From the NCBI GenBank assembly GCA_037367405.1, contig JAZKJV010004137.1:930001-994000 (forward strand): a stretch of 64,000 bases of DNA, in the 5' to 3' direction. This stretch comes from Ottelia alismoides. Its lineage: Eukaryota; Streptophyta; Magnoliopsida; Alismatales; Hydrocharitaceae. Of the stretch, positions 24,720-36,611 are shown one piece after another. The notes under the pieces are model-generated. The model did not search any database and was not told the DNA's origin. It saw nothing but the letters and a program-made list of their open reading frames with translations. The translations under genes and the position numbers were made by a program. Every line of letters begins with the position of its first letter. Position 1 is the stretch's first letter.

Positions 24720-25290
24720 GTACCTTCCCGCTGTCATGGTCGGACACCGCCTTAGCTGTGGCCAAGAATGGACATCCAAGTATGATGGGGGCATCAGTTA
24801 CTGACTCAGGGATCTCCATGTCCAATACAACAAAGTCCATGGGGAATTTCAGGCCCTGAATGGTAACGACCACATCTTTCAATAACCCCTTCAGCCTCTT
24901 AGTCGACCTATTAGCAAACTGAAGGACTGTCCTGCTCCTAAGAAGAGGACCAAACTTGAATCGGTCGAGTAAGGCTGCCGGAAGAAGGTTAATCGAAGAG
25001 CCGCTGTCTAATAGAGTACGATCAAACTGCTGCTCCTGATTCTCGCATCTGACATAGGGAGCTCCTGTGTCTGGTCTCTTGGCTGGCAGTTTGTTCTGAA
25101 TGGTGCAGCAAGTGTCATGGTTGAGCATATGGATCTGATCTCGGTACCTCTTCTTCCTGCGGACAGTAGAAGTCTCTTTCAAGTTCTTTTTGAAGAAGGG
25201 GATATGCTCAAATGCTTCCCGTAGAGTCAGCTGAATGTGGAATCTATCAATCATCTGGTTGCTGAACTCTACCTGCTAGTTCTTTTTTAG
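24720..25290 (-). pseudogene. Protease of M1, N-terminal and active-site regions intact
   Basis: The best-preserved protease in the window, in an open frame of 182 codons (24706-25254). It contains MIDRFHIQLTLREAFEHIPF, then the active site LLDSGSSINLLPAALLDRF (DSG near 25001-25009). The flap-side motif APIILGCPFLATAKAVSDHD follows. This matches retropepsin-like proteases fused to Gag in Athila elements, which release Gag and Pol proteins. The frame is cut after DSGKV by the junction with N1 Gag at 24719/24720, so the C-terminal end is lost. Confidence 0.85.
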
Positions 25291-28086
25291 ATTTTATTTT
25301 TTATTCCCCTTCGCCCGATGAAATGCTTCAGGGAAGGGGATGGTAGGGGCCTCCTCAGATGGAGGGCTAGGATAAGGTTCCTGTGCCTGTGAAGGAATAG
25401 AATCCATACCATGGTCATCATTCAACACATATGGATTAGGAGTGTAAACAGAAACCTTTCCTTTATTCATATTTTTGTTCTTTTTGTTGTTACCACAGTT
25501 CATAGATACAAAAGGTGGTAACACCATAGAAGGAAGCTCAGCAAAAGTCGATGTGGTGGCCTCAGTACCACCAACGGCACCTGTCTTCACAACATCAGCA
25601 CCGCGCTCTTACTCTGCATCCAAAATGGTGGCTTCAGCACCACCGTCTGCATCTGGTATCACGACGGCCTTAGTACCGTCGTCTAGAACTCCATCATTGG
25701 TGGAATCAGCACCACCGTCTTCAACATCATCATTAGCGGCATCAGCACAGCTACTCTGCGCATCTGGCGCTCCTGGTTCTTCTTGTGGTTGTCGCTCAGA
25801 TGAGGCACCGCCGATTGACATCCTACCGCTCCTAGTAGTCACAAAATCAGCATCATACAACGAAGAAGACATGTCACTCAAATAATTACTAGGAGAGGTA
25901 TCCTATGTAAACTCTACCTGCTAAGACTTCCTTTTCAGATTGTTCGGGTTTGGTTCGATCTGAGCTGGTATGGCGGCTTTGCCTTTCATCAAATCCCTCA
26001 CCTCCTGCTGGAACTCATCCATGTCTCGCCGGTAGGATTCTTGATGTTCAGAGAGCAATCGGGCGAGGTCATCTAATGCTGGGTTCTCGAAGGCAGGTGC
26101 CTGAGAACCGGATGTATTCCCCTGCGGGAAGTGAGGCTGCTGCTGCTGTTGGTACTGGGGAGGATGGGTGTATGACTGGTGAGGCTGCTGACGCTGCCTC
26201 CATTGCTGTCCCTGATAGGCGGGATGAGGACTGTGCTGGTACTGCTGCTGGGCGTACTGAGGCTGCTGCTGCTGTGGTTGGCTGTTCTGCTATCCTTGAA
26301 CCGGAGATTGCTGTTGAGATGAGGTGCCACCGTTTCCCCAACGGAATCCGGGGTGATCGCGAAGAATTCCGGGCTGTGGGTACCGGTCGTACCAAATCCC
26401 ATTGACTTCCATCAATGGCTCCTGCTCGAAGGATGGTGGAGGTAGAACTTCCAATGGCTGATCAGGCTGGTAGACCACCATCAGAGTATCCAGCGATGGT
26501 GGCTGTGATGGGTAGTACTGTAGCAGCGGGACCGGCTCTGCTTGAATGTGGTTGACCTGGCGGTACGAGGCAGAGGGCTGGTTGGAGCTGCTACTGCTAG
26601 GATCAACACATGACTTCGGAGGCTGCTGAGTAGACATTTGTGCCTCCTGGACGCAAAGAATCTGTGTCTTCAGGTCACTCATAGTCTTGGTAATCTGGTC
26701 CATCTGGGCCAGTCCTTGCATATGCTTCTTCTCTAGGATCTCAAGACGGTCCAGCTTCTCACTTATGATGCCCATGTCGGCTGCGGCTGATTCGGCTTGG
26801 GCTGCGGCTGCCGACGGAGTGTGAGGACTGGCATTGATGCAGGCGATCCTCTGAAATGATCCTGCTCCTTGATGGGGCTTATGTTGCGTGTAGACGCGGG
26901 CTTGGGCCATAATTGTTGATTTTTCCGCCATCCCTTCATAGATGGCCCAAACATCGTCTTCACCCTTGGAAAAGTATGACCCACCACAAGAGGCATTAAC
27001 AAGCCCCTGCAGCTCCGGTGTCAGCCCACAAAAGAAACTCTACACCAGATTGGGCTTGGATATGTCATGGTGTGGACACCGGTCGATGAGCTCTCTGAAT
27101 CGATCCAAAGCTTCATGGAACTGTTCATTAGGGATCATCACGAAATTAGTGATCATAGCTCTGGCTGCGTTCGTCCAGCCGAGAGGATAATACTTGTTCA
27201 GGTATGCGGTCTGGAGTTCTGCCCATGTGTCGACGAACCTCCCCAAATGTTTGAGTCAATACGCGACTCTGTCAACCAAAGAGAAGGGGAAGGCTATCAA
27301 GTTGATGGTGTCCTCAATCATCAGTCTATCATGAATCGTGTTGCAGATCATTTCGAATTCTTGGAGGTGGAGGTGTGGCTCTTCGGTCACCAGCCCATGA
27401 AATTTGGGAAGTAGCTGAATCGTGTGCGGGCGAAGCTCGAAGTCTCCATGGATGGGCGGGAGACGGATCCACCGATGAGTAAGAGAGGCTGCTGGATTAT
27501 GCAATTCTCTCATGATGGTTTGTGGCGGCCTCTCCTGGTTAGGTTCTCCTCCCTCGTTCTCTACAACTGGTATATCACCTCCACCGCCACCGCCCCCAGG
27601 TCGCTTCTCTCGCATCTGTGCGATCTCTCTCATGAGGTCACCCATAAAGACTCCCTGGTCACGGATCTGTCTCTGCATGGTCTCCAGGGATGCTAGAAGT
27701 GAATTGTTGATGGCAGCTTGGTCATATAGGAATGGAGGGTGCTCATGCTCATCTGGGTGTTCTCCTCTGTCAGTCATGTATGGGTTCTCTGAAAATGCAA
27801 AAGAACCCATCTCAGGTGCCGTCAAATGTTCAGAGCTCTGTGATGCACTAAACTCTGAAATTCTTGGACTGATGGAAGGAGAAGGGTGGTCGAGGGGGAA
27901 CAAGGTGGAAGTGAACTCAGGCTTGGAGAGCGGGTCTAGACTCTCCGAGATTGTCCTAGATGAATAGGGAGGAGTGTTGTATAGCGGTGCCGACAAAGTC
28001 GGCCTAAGAGACCTCCTTCCCATTATCTCTATTATTGAGAAGAGCAAGGTAAGTGAAGAAGAAGAGGGGGGCAAAATTTCGCACAA
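25291..28086 (-). pseudogene. Gag of M1, near full length with premature stops
   Basis: Athila-type Gag on the minus strand. In order: an N-terminal leader peptide region from 28086; a glycine run near 27590; the Gag core (LPPIHGDFELRPHTIQLLPK, about 27420-27480, through FVDTWAELQTAYLNKYYP, about 27200, and the block ending ELIDRCPHHDI near 27070). Then come a heptad-like segment with KLDRLEILEKKHMQGLAQMD (about 26690-26760), a Q-rich stretch (about 26110-26290), and an acidic segment (25609-25881). There is no zinc knuckle. About seven in-frame stops break it. Where sister copies can be compared they replace Trp (TGG) or Gln (CAG) codons, consistent with C-to-T decay. Gag would form the virus-like particle. 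Long plus-strand ORFs here are shadows. Confidence 0.85.
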
Positions 28087-29758
28087 GTGTGCAGTGTTTT
28101 TGATCTTGACCTAAATGCGACTAGCAATCAAACTCAAAGCAAGGGGATTCACCAACTCAACACACGAAGCCGTGAAGGTTCGACTTTTATCTTTGTAGTT
28201 TTTAGCTTGTTTTCAGGAAGTTATCTTTTAACGAGTCCTTAGAGCGCTACGCCTAAAGGAGCGAGAGTACTGCCGGAAAAGTATTCCCGTACTTGTCCTC
28301 CTCCTGTGTAGCATGTAGCTCGTGCTTTTTTAACCCTTCCTAGATCCCTACTCAGCCAAAGAAAAGAGGGAGGAAGCCGATAGGCGAAACTGATACTTTG
28401 GATCTCGCTCGCAACGGAATCACCCGTGAGCATGCAAGACCCTACTCGAAAGCAGACGGTGAGACAGACACACCCGTGAAGGCATGGCCTATGCTCGGTA
28501 CTTCGAACACGGTCGATGCTCAACACAATAGTGAGTCACCAATGATGACCAAGCCCTACTCGTCTACATACGATAGTAGTGCCAATACTTCGGAAATCCA
28601 AGCGATACACAAGGCAGCCACAAGCTAGGTTTTTGGCTCTAATCTTTACGAAGCCGCTCAACTCACTTGGAAGGAGACCTTGTCATGCAACCTGAATACA
28701 AGTGAGGGTGCTACTCTCCCCAAGCATTGAATCTAATTACCAATTTTATTTAGGTCAAAATTTTCTTAGCAGTCCCTTTTTTAAATTTTTTTATGTTATC
28801 GCTTCTTTTGAGTCAATTCAAACAAGCGCCTAATGTTTTTGTTTTTCTTGATTCCTACTTGATCCAAAAACAGAGGGAGAGAAGAGTCAGAAAAGTCGTG
28901 CAAGTCGGCACCAAGATGGAAATCTCACCTTTGTGCCTATATGATGGATGCAAAGATAGAAAGACTTACAGTGCCTCCAGCTCTCTCCATGCGGGATGCA
29001 AAGCAGAAATTTTTAAACCTAAACTACATGTCGATATGCAAGCGAAAATCGTCCTAAGCAGGCAATTGCTAACGTTAAGAACCACAAGTTGACCACCAAT
29101 CTCCAATCCTAGTGTCCGGTCTAGGCTCACTCCTCCTCCTCTCGACACATCGAGTCCAGGAGAAGCGCTTGGCGGGATGAGCTCGTGGCACGACGGATCA
29201 AAGATGATGATTAACTGTTTAATTAAACTAAGTCCAAATACGCACTATAGGTATATGCAATGGTTATTAGGGTGTTTGGACCTAATCTAGTCGATCAAGC
29301 AATTCCTAAAATCTAAGGGCTCATTCCACAAAAGAAAGGAAAAATAAAACAAACACCGGAAAATGACTGCGAAAAACGCGATAAAATCCGCGGTGAGCCC
29401 CCAAGTGAACAGACACCTGGAAATTAGGCCCAAAAGTCCTGAGTGTCCGAGTGTACCTGTATTATTACAAATCAAATATGAATCTCTCTCTCACAAAAAT
29501 AAATAAAAACTATCTAACACACTCTCTCTCACTCCTCCTGCTCTCTCCTGTCGGCTTGGGCTAGAAAAGCCGACTCCGCTTCCCAAGGCTGCACCGAATC
29601 ACCTAGGTGATCCTCCTCGCTCAGCGGTCCCTCACAAGAAGAAAAGAAAAGAGATGGTCAGAAAGTTCAACAATATATATCAAAAACAAGAGAGATAAAA
29701 CTAGCAATAATGAAGACAAACAAACACAATCAATCAAAAGTGTAATCTATATGATGTT
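28087..29758 (-). other. 5' leader of M1
   Basis: About 1.7 kb of non-coding sequence between Gag and PBS. Blocks at 28150-28180 ('gattcaccaactcaacac'), 28480-28610, 28700-28790 and 28960-29030 ('ctctctccatgcgggatgcaaagcagaaa') recur in the leaders of M3, M5, M6, O and N1. Short ORFs are not conserved between copies. Confidence 0.75.
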
Positions 29759-29778
29759 GCTCATCGACAACAGTACCA
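29759..29778 (-). other. Primer binding site of M1
   Basis: The minus strand reads TGGTACTGTTGTCGATGAGC. Against the tRNA-Asp-type PBS the differences are C-to-T and G-to-A changes plus one transversion. It is separated from the LTR-E end by two bases. Confidence 0.7.
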
Positions 29779-29780
29779 TT

Positions 29781-32700
29781 TGATTTAGCTGAAATTTGGT
29801 GGTCTTAAGTTCCACACAAGGCAGGAACTCAGTCGAAGTGTCGACCACGCAAGATCCCGACTAAAGTCAAAAATAAACCCACAAGATATATATCAAGCAA
29901 TGAAAATAAATGTGGAGTCAAATTTTTTTAACTCTACATAAAAGATGTATAGGTGCAAGTATGTAGAGAGTTCGAACACAGGGAGCAAGGCAGGATAGAT
30001 CAACAATTGTGCAAAAAATGATGTGACTAGTTGTCTACAATATACCAATGTTTTTGTGGGTTTTTAATTAATAATTTTTTTAAAATTTTATATTATGATT
30101 TTTTTATATTTTATATTTTTTTGTTTTTATAAATAGAATATAAGAAAAGAGGTAATAAGATATTTATAAAAATAAGGAAAAAGCTCAAAAATCGGGAAAT
30201 AAAGTATTTTTGGTCTTTTTATATTTTTTAGTGTTTTTGTGATTTTTGGGCATTTTTCAGAATGTTTTTGGTATTTTGAAAAGGCAAAATAAAGAAAATA
30301 GTGAATTAAGATTCTGGCTAAAATTAAAGTAGGAATGAAAAATAGCAATCAGTATCAAAATTTTCCCAAATTAATTTTAAAATAAAGAAGATAAAATGGT
30401 GAAACTACAGGATCTAAGTTTATATTTTTTAGATTTTTTATGATTTTTTAGATTTTTATGAAGTTTTTGGGTGTTTTCTAATTTTTAAGGTTTTTACTTT
30501 GCAATTTTTAGTGATTTTTGGAGTGACTCTAGAAGACACTAAAATACACAATAGATATTTTTTTTTGAAATTTTCAAGGTGTTTTGCTATTTTTTGATAT
30601 TTTCTAAGATAGACAGTATCTAAAATGCATGTTTTTGATTTTTAATAAATATGAAGATGCAACAAAAATGAAAAATAAAGATATGGCGTGAATGAGCAAG
30701 TTAACAGGACCTTAAACTGATTTTTGTGTAATTTTTGGGGTTTTAGTGATGCGTGAAATAAATAGAGAAAGCAAGCAAAAATATATGGCTTGGTAGGGGT
30801 ATATATGCAAATAGACAAACAACCAAGGGCTAAGCTGCAATTTTCACGCAAAATTTATAACTAAGTAAAATATTTAATGGACCACACACAAATATCCAGA
30901 CACGCAAGGGTTTCCCTGGAAATAGCCCACCAGGGTGCGTGACTGGCATGCGCCTGTGAGGGACCTGTTCGTAATTTCCAAAAATACCCGAGGGCTGAGT
31001 TGCAATTTCTCCAAAACCTTTACACTTAATAAAAAAACCCATGGACTAAAGTTAAATACATAAACCCTGGAGGGGTCCTGTGCAAAATGCCCTCACCTCA
31101 CGTGTACTGGTCACGTGAGGTGACGTGGCTAGGACCTACTTACAAATACTAAAAGTTCGGGGGCCTAGATTTAATTTTTACAAAACTTTTTGAACTACAG
31201 AGAAATGCTTAGAGACTAAATAGAAATACAAAAATGCGGGGGGGATAAAGTTTGCAAAATACCCCTCGCGTGCGATCCGACGGCGGGCACGTCTTCTTTA
31301 ATACACGTGGCGGCGATCCAATGGCTCGTACCCCTTTGCGCTGTGCGGCTGAGATTAGATCTCCCTCGGATGATCTGACGGTCAATGTGCGAGGAGAACG
31401 GACGGTGGCTGTGCAACCTGGAGCGGCGACCCGATCCAACTGTTGGGAGATGCGGAGGAAGAACGGGGAAGAACGCCAGCGAGGCGAACTTCCCCGAGGC
31501 TGATCTTCGTGCTCCGACGTCCTCTGGGCTTCAAAATGGGGCTGCAGCCTCCTGGAAGCATCCTCTATCCGCTGGGGGGCCCAAAAAGCCTTGGCGGTGG
31601 CCGTGGTTCGCTGGAGATGCTGGCGGAGCTCGAGGAGCTCGAGCGGCTCTGACGAAGGCCAAAATGGCCCCCAGGCATGCGTTAAAGTCCAAGCACCTGC
31701 AAAACAAAGTGAGAGGACCCATGGCAAAGTGCCTGGGTCCCGCGGTGGCGAAAAGGTGGCGCGAGGCGGCGGTTAGGAGCTCGGTCGGAGGAGCGCTCTG
31801 GTGAGGTGGACGGTTTGAATGATTTAATGGATGAGAATGAAAGATTTTTTAGGGCTTTTAAACCTAAGGCTACGGGAAAGAAAATGCAAGAAAAATAAAG
31901 AAGGAATGGGGCAGCCTCGATGGCCGGATCTATAGGAAGGGGGTACCTCGACCGTCGGCGAAGGGGGAGGTATTGGAGCCACCTCAGGCGACGCTCGACC
32001 CTCCTGAAGACCTCAACAAGAAGCTGTCACCTTCTTGGAGGTTCAAGGATCGAAAGGGGAGCTAAACCTATGGAGTGAGGGGTTCCAATTTGAAATTGAA
32101 GTTGGGAGTCCATTTTATTGGGTTTGACCTGACGACTATGGTGCTCCAAAGACCAAGGAAGATCGATGCAATCGCTGGTCCTCGGCCCAAGATAATCATA
32201 GGGCGAGCAAGCTGGATGGTCGAGGAAAATTTTGTAGAAGGAATCGGGGCGAAAGGGTAAAAGAAACGTCCTCGAAAAATCCGCAAAAGTGGGGTCAAAC
32301 GAGGCTCTGACACAGGCTACAGGGGGTAGGACGCCTAGTTGACCGGGGTCAACTAGGGTTTGCACCTGGTTGGTCCACGTGGACCAACCGGGAAAAACCC
32401 TGGAAAATTATTTTGTAAATCAATAAAAAATAGAAAACGAATGAATTAAATTTTGATTATTAAATGGAAAATATTATTATTTTATAAGGTATTTTACGGG
32501 TGATTTTTAATTATTTTTATGAGGTGTATTTTTACAACTTACCTTTTTTAGCCCTTATAGGTATATTACCTATAGATTTTATTATTTTATTTTTATTTGG
32601 TATTTTTAATTTCTTTAATTTTGTTTATTATTTTATAAAATTATAAAATACTTTTATACACTTAATTATATTTTTCTTTTATTTTTCTGAATTGTTTGTA

Positions 32701-33532
32701 TATTTAATAAAATAAAAGTATAGTTTATACAGGTATGTATATAGGTATAACACCTATGTATTTATATGCATGTATTTTATTTTGAGTTTTATTTAGGTTT
32801 TTATTCTGATTTTAATGTACATTTATATTATAAGTAATATTTACATAATTATAAAAATATAAGAATACAGAAATAATGAAAAATAATAAATTGAATATTT
32901 TAATCTGTACAATTATATAATAGGGGTCCAAAACTCAACTTTCAAATCCTAGATTCACCAAATGTGAAACCACCGCCATTAAATAGCTTATTTTATTCTA
33001 TATACAATTATAGGTGAGTTTGCTGCATTTGGATCTTTCATTTGTGAGATACAGGTCTGGGAAGTTGGGATTCTGGATTTTTATTCAGACCATAACTTTT
33101 TATCTGTACATTATTTTTGAATGAAATAAATTTTGTATTTTTCTTTATTTAATTATCTACAACATTCATGGACAAAGTTTCTTTATTTGATGTATAAAAA
33201 GTGGAACCAAAAATAGGTCTCAAAATGAATAAAAAATGAATTAAAAAGAACAGGTAATTGACCCTTATCTCCCCCCACTTTATTCCTTGTCGACCTATTC
33301 ATCAAGATGCCTAGGTCGTGGGGTTTTGGGTCATAAAATATTTACAATATTTTATCCTTTTTCTTTTCTTTTATTTATTCTATAATTTTGGATTTAATTA
33401 CAGTATTTTATACACTAATTACATGCACATGCATGAATGCTAAGATGTTGTATTTAATGGTATTTACACGCATTTACTAGGGTTTTTGAGGCCAAAATGA
33501 TAGAATAAAGATGATGAAATGTGGATTCATCA
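29781..33532 (-). mobile_element. LTR-E, L1-family 5' LTR of M1
   Basis: A 3.75-kb LTR in minus orientation. The plus strand starts TGATTTAGCT and ends GTGGATTCATCA, giving clean TG..CA ends. A GC-rich core (about 31250-32390) is enclosed by AT-rich flanks, and the conserved ACTTTATTCC block lies at about 33277-33287. Overlapping ORFs of up to 172 codons in the core on both strands are a base-composition effect and are not conserved in sister LTRs. Beyond it lies the leader of a different element, so M1 inserted there. Confidence 0.85.
32338..32389. promoter_or_regulatory. Nested palindromes with G-box and W-box cores in LTR-E
   Basis: A perfect 22-bp palindrome at 32368-32389 is centred on CACGTG, the plant G-box core bound by bZIP and bHLH factors. 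Just before it, GTTGACC and GGTCAAC (32338-32353) form a second inverted repeat containing TTGACC, a W-box-like WRKY core. Decayed relatives are at about 3510-3540 in LTR-A and about 6890-6960 in LTR-B. It may be a former promoter or enhancer site; this is inferred from motif content only. Confidence 0.4.
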
Positions 33533-34600
33533 TGAGGGCATGGCATACGCTCAGTACTTCAGATCAAGTCAATGCTCTACACAAGGTGGGAGAATTGTCA
33601 CCGACAAGACCCTACTCGTCTACGTAGGATAGAAGCACCATTATTTTGTCGTCCCAGGTGATTATCAAGGCATCGTAGATCGAGATTTGGGCACTAATTC
33701 CTATGGGTCACTCCTCACTCCGTCTGGAAGGTACCTGAAATCAATGAGGGCTTTATGAACCCAAGAAAATGATGTTTGTTATGATTTTTAAAATTAAGTC
33801 AAGTTTTCTTTTGTAGTTCCTTTTTATTAATTTTTTGATTTTCACTTTTTGAGTATTTTATGCAAAGGCGTAACGATTTCTCGATTCCCTTTGTTTTTCC
33901 TAAGTGATCCAAAATATGGGAGAGGACAGAAAAGAAATGCAATCTAACACAATGCTGGAACACTCATCATTGTGTTGCATGATGTATGCATAGTTAGAAG
34001 ACACACCTTGCTTCCCAACACTCTCCATGCAGGATGCTAGACAGAATTGAAATTACATTAAATGCAGCAATGGTGTGAAATCATTCTAGATCTTGAATTG
34101 CTATTAAAGCACCGGATTAATGAATCTATGTCCAAGTGTAGTGACGATAGGAGAACGCAATATATATTAGGATTTGGACTAGATTACTCGATCAATCAAT
34201 CCTAGTCTCTAGGGGCTTCATTCACACAAAATAAGAAAAAAAGTAGAAACACAAATCACGTGAAACAAAATAAAGAGAAAAATAAAAAAAGAAAAAATGA
34301 AGAAAACCGTTAAAAGCATCAAAACTCGGTGAGGCCTCCCAAGTGCACCGGCACTTGGCAAAACAGACCTCGAATAGTCCAAGTATCCAATGTATATGTT
34401 TTATTACATGTTTAAATAAATCTATATCTCCCTCTCACAAATGGAAAATAAAATAGCTGCTAAGGAAAAACTTCCTCCTCCACATTATGATCTTTTCTAC
34501 TTTGGTGCACTGCCCGTACCTGCTTCTTTTTAGACATGGAAACTTCGCTTCCAGGTTTTGGTTCTAACCATGTAGGTCCTAGTCGCAGCGATCCCCATCT
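33533..34600 (-). other. Leader fragment M5
   Basis: A minus-strand leader of a separate element. It contains the 'ggcatggcatacgctcagtacttc' block, the 'aatgagggctttatgaaccc' block (about 33745) and 'actctccatgcaggatgctagacag' (about 34020). The 'aagtgcaccggcacttgg' block is near 34340. It has no gag on one side and no PBS on the other: LTR-E cuts it at 33532, and it fades into LTR-F near 34560-34600. Confidence 0.6.
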
Positions 34601-36611
34601 TAGGTGTCCAAAGTCCAGCAGGAGCTCCTCCAGGTTGTTGTTTTTTTGTTGACCTCTAGGACTTGTTCAATGGATCCTGGACCTTCTTTCGACCACCCAC
34701 CACTTCGACATCATCCCAGGAAGTTCCCAAGCCCATCAGCCATGTGGGAGGAGGCTGGAGCTGCGCAGGAGCCAAGATTGAAAGTCATCGGGCGCTTGTT
34801 CTTTGACTGTTCTTCCATATCCATCAGCCACTGTCCAATGAAGAACAAACACCCAGATTAAACGTCCATCGTCCGATGAACCAACACCAGCACCATTAAA
34901 TCTGACCGCAGTTTTAATCTGAGTCGACGATCGATGAAGCGATATAAACCATTGGATCTGTGCCACGTGTATAAGTGTATAGATCCCAGTTGTTTCCCAA
35001 CAGACAAAGTAAGGGTAAGTTGTAATTTCCCTTGTATTTTGTTATTTACATTTTGGTCATGTTATTTTTTGTAGTTTAAAAACTTGTGGTTGTTTTGCAC
35101 TTGGAACCCTTTAGTATTTGCTATTTTCTTCTTAGTCTAGGTCGCATTACATCACATGTGATCCCACATAAGGGTTTTTATAAGTATTTTGCATATTCTA
35201 TCCTGTGGTTTTGGTGGACTTGTTTGGAAATATTGAAACTATTTTTGGAAATTACAATTTAGTCCCTACCTGCTTAAGTTGAGTTTAAAATTTATTGGGA
35301 AATTTGCTTAGATGCCTGTAGATATTTGTTTATTTACATATGTGCCCTTGTCAAGTTTTTCTATATTGTAAAATTAATTGGAAAAAGTGTGCTTAAACCC
35401 TGTACTTTACTTATTTGTTAAAAATGCTTGGTTGAGATTTCAGAGATTGTAGAATAGTCTCCATGCATTGTATTTAATTGTTTTCTTTTATTTTTATTGT
35501 ATTATTTACTTAATTAATTCCAAAAATCTCTAAGAAAATTAATTTAAATATATTATATGATATTATATCACATATATTTTTGCTAAGGTATTTATTATTA
35601 TTTTCCTAATTTAAAAAATTACAAAACTAGGTATATTTTACTGTATTAACTTTGAGAAATCATGAAAATTAAAATATAGCACCAAAAATCACCAAATAAT
35701 TAGGATAAGTGTATTTTACTATCTTTTAACACATCCAAAATTTATAAAAAATACAAAACAAAAGGCTTAAAAATTGCAAAATAGAGAAAAACAAAAAAAT
35801 CATAAAATATGTAGAAAAAGGAAAAAATGTTCTAAAGCTTAAAATTTTCTTTGTTTTATTTTCTATAAAGGAAAAATCATTTTGGACCCTTTTTGATCTG
35901 ACAAATCTTTTTTAGGCCCCTTTAAAGTTTCTATATTTTCTATTTGTTTAATTTTATGTATTTTAATTCTTAAAATACCATAAAAACTTAAAAATGTCAT
36001 AAAGATACTCTAAATAGGGAAAAATATAAAAAAACCCAAAATATTTTATTTGTTTTATTTTGATTTTATTTGGTATATTTGAAAATCCGAAAGACTCTTC
36101 TTTATATCTTTTTATATATCTCTCAAACATTACTTTATATATTATTATCTTTTTATTAGTATATTTAATTAATTAAAAAATTTTGCAAAATTAAAATCTA
36201 TGAAAGAAGATAAAATTAAAAATCAAATAAAAATCATAAAATAAATTAATTAAAAACACACAAAAATATATAAAAATCTAATGAGGTTGCAAAACCAACA
36301 ATTTTATACTTGATTCCTTCAGTTGGGTTTCATTTTTTAGTTTATCCATGTTTACTCTCATGGACGACACTATATTGCTTGCCCATACACATTTCATGTA
36401 GAGTTAAATAAAATTTATAACTCACACACTTTCATAATATCCTTATACATATACATCTGTGGGTTTTGATGAATGTTTGATTTATTTGGTTGATTGATAT
36501 CTGAGTACCGAGAGAGGCATCGATATAATGATTGTCGGATCAGATGTTTCGGATACTACAGGCCCTCGAAGACTAGGCGTTAGGAATTCATATATCTCTT
36601 ATACTAGATCA
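34600..36611 (+). mobile_element. LTR-F, truncated L1-family LTR
   Basis: The 3' part of a plus-strand L1 LTR, about 2 kb. It aligns with LTR-B and LTR-D from the GC-richer core (34620-34980) through the AT-rich part. The end region shares 'gagtaccgagag..tcgata..gattgtc..ggccctcgaag' (36500-36575). The terminal CA is near 36611. The 5' 1.5 kb is missing and no PBS follows. The left boundary is approximate. Confidence 0.6.

Noticed and set aside
25950..26405. Plus-strand ORF of 151 codons
   Set aside because: It is the antisense shadow of the Q-rich part of the M1 Gag on the minus strand.
24720..28086. Endogenous pararetrovirus as the source of gag-protease
   Set aside because: Related copies carry LTRs, PBS, PPT and integrase, and Gag lacks a zinc knuckle; all fit Athila-type Ty3/gypsy elements.
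31209..31804. Overlapping ORFs of 139 and 172 codons on both strands in the GC-rich part of LTR-E
   Set aside because: They lie inside an LTR with clean ends, overlap each other on opposite strands, look like composition-driven low complexity, and are not conserved in sister LTRs.
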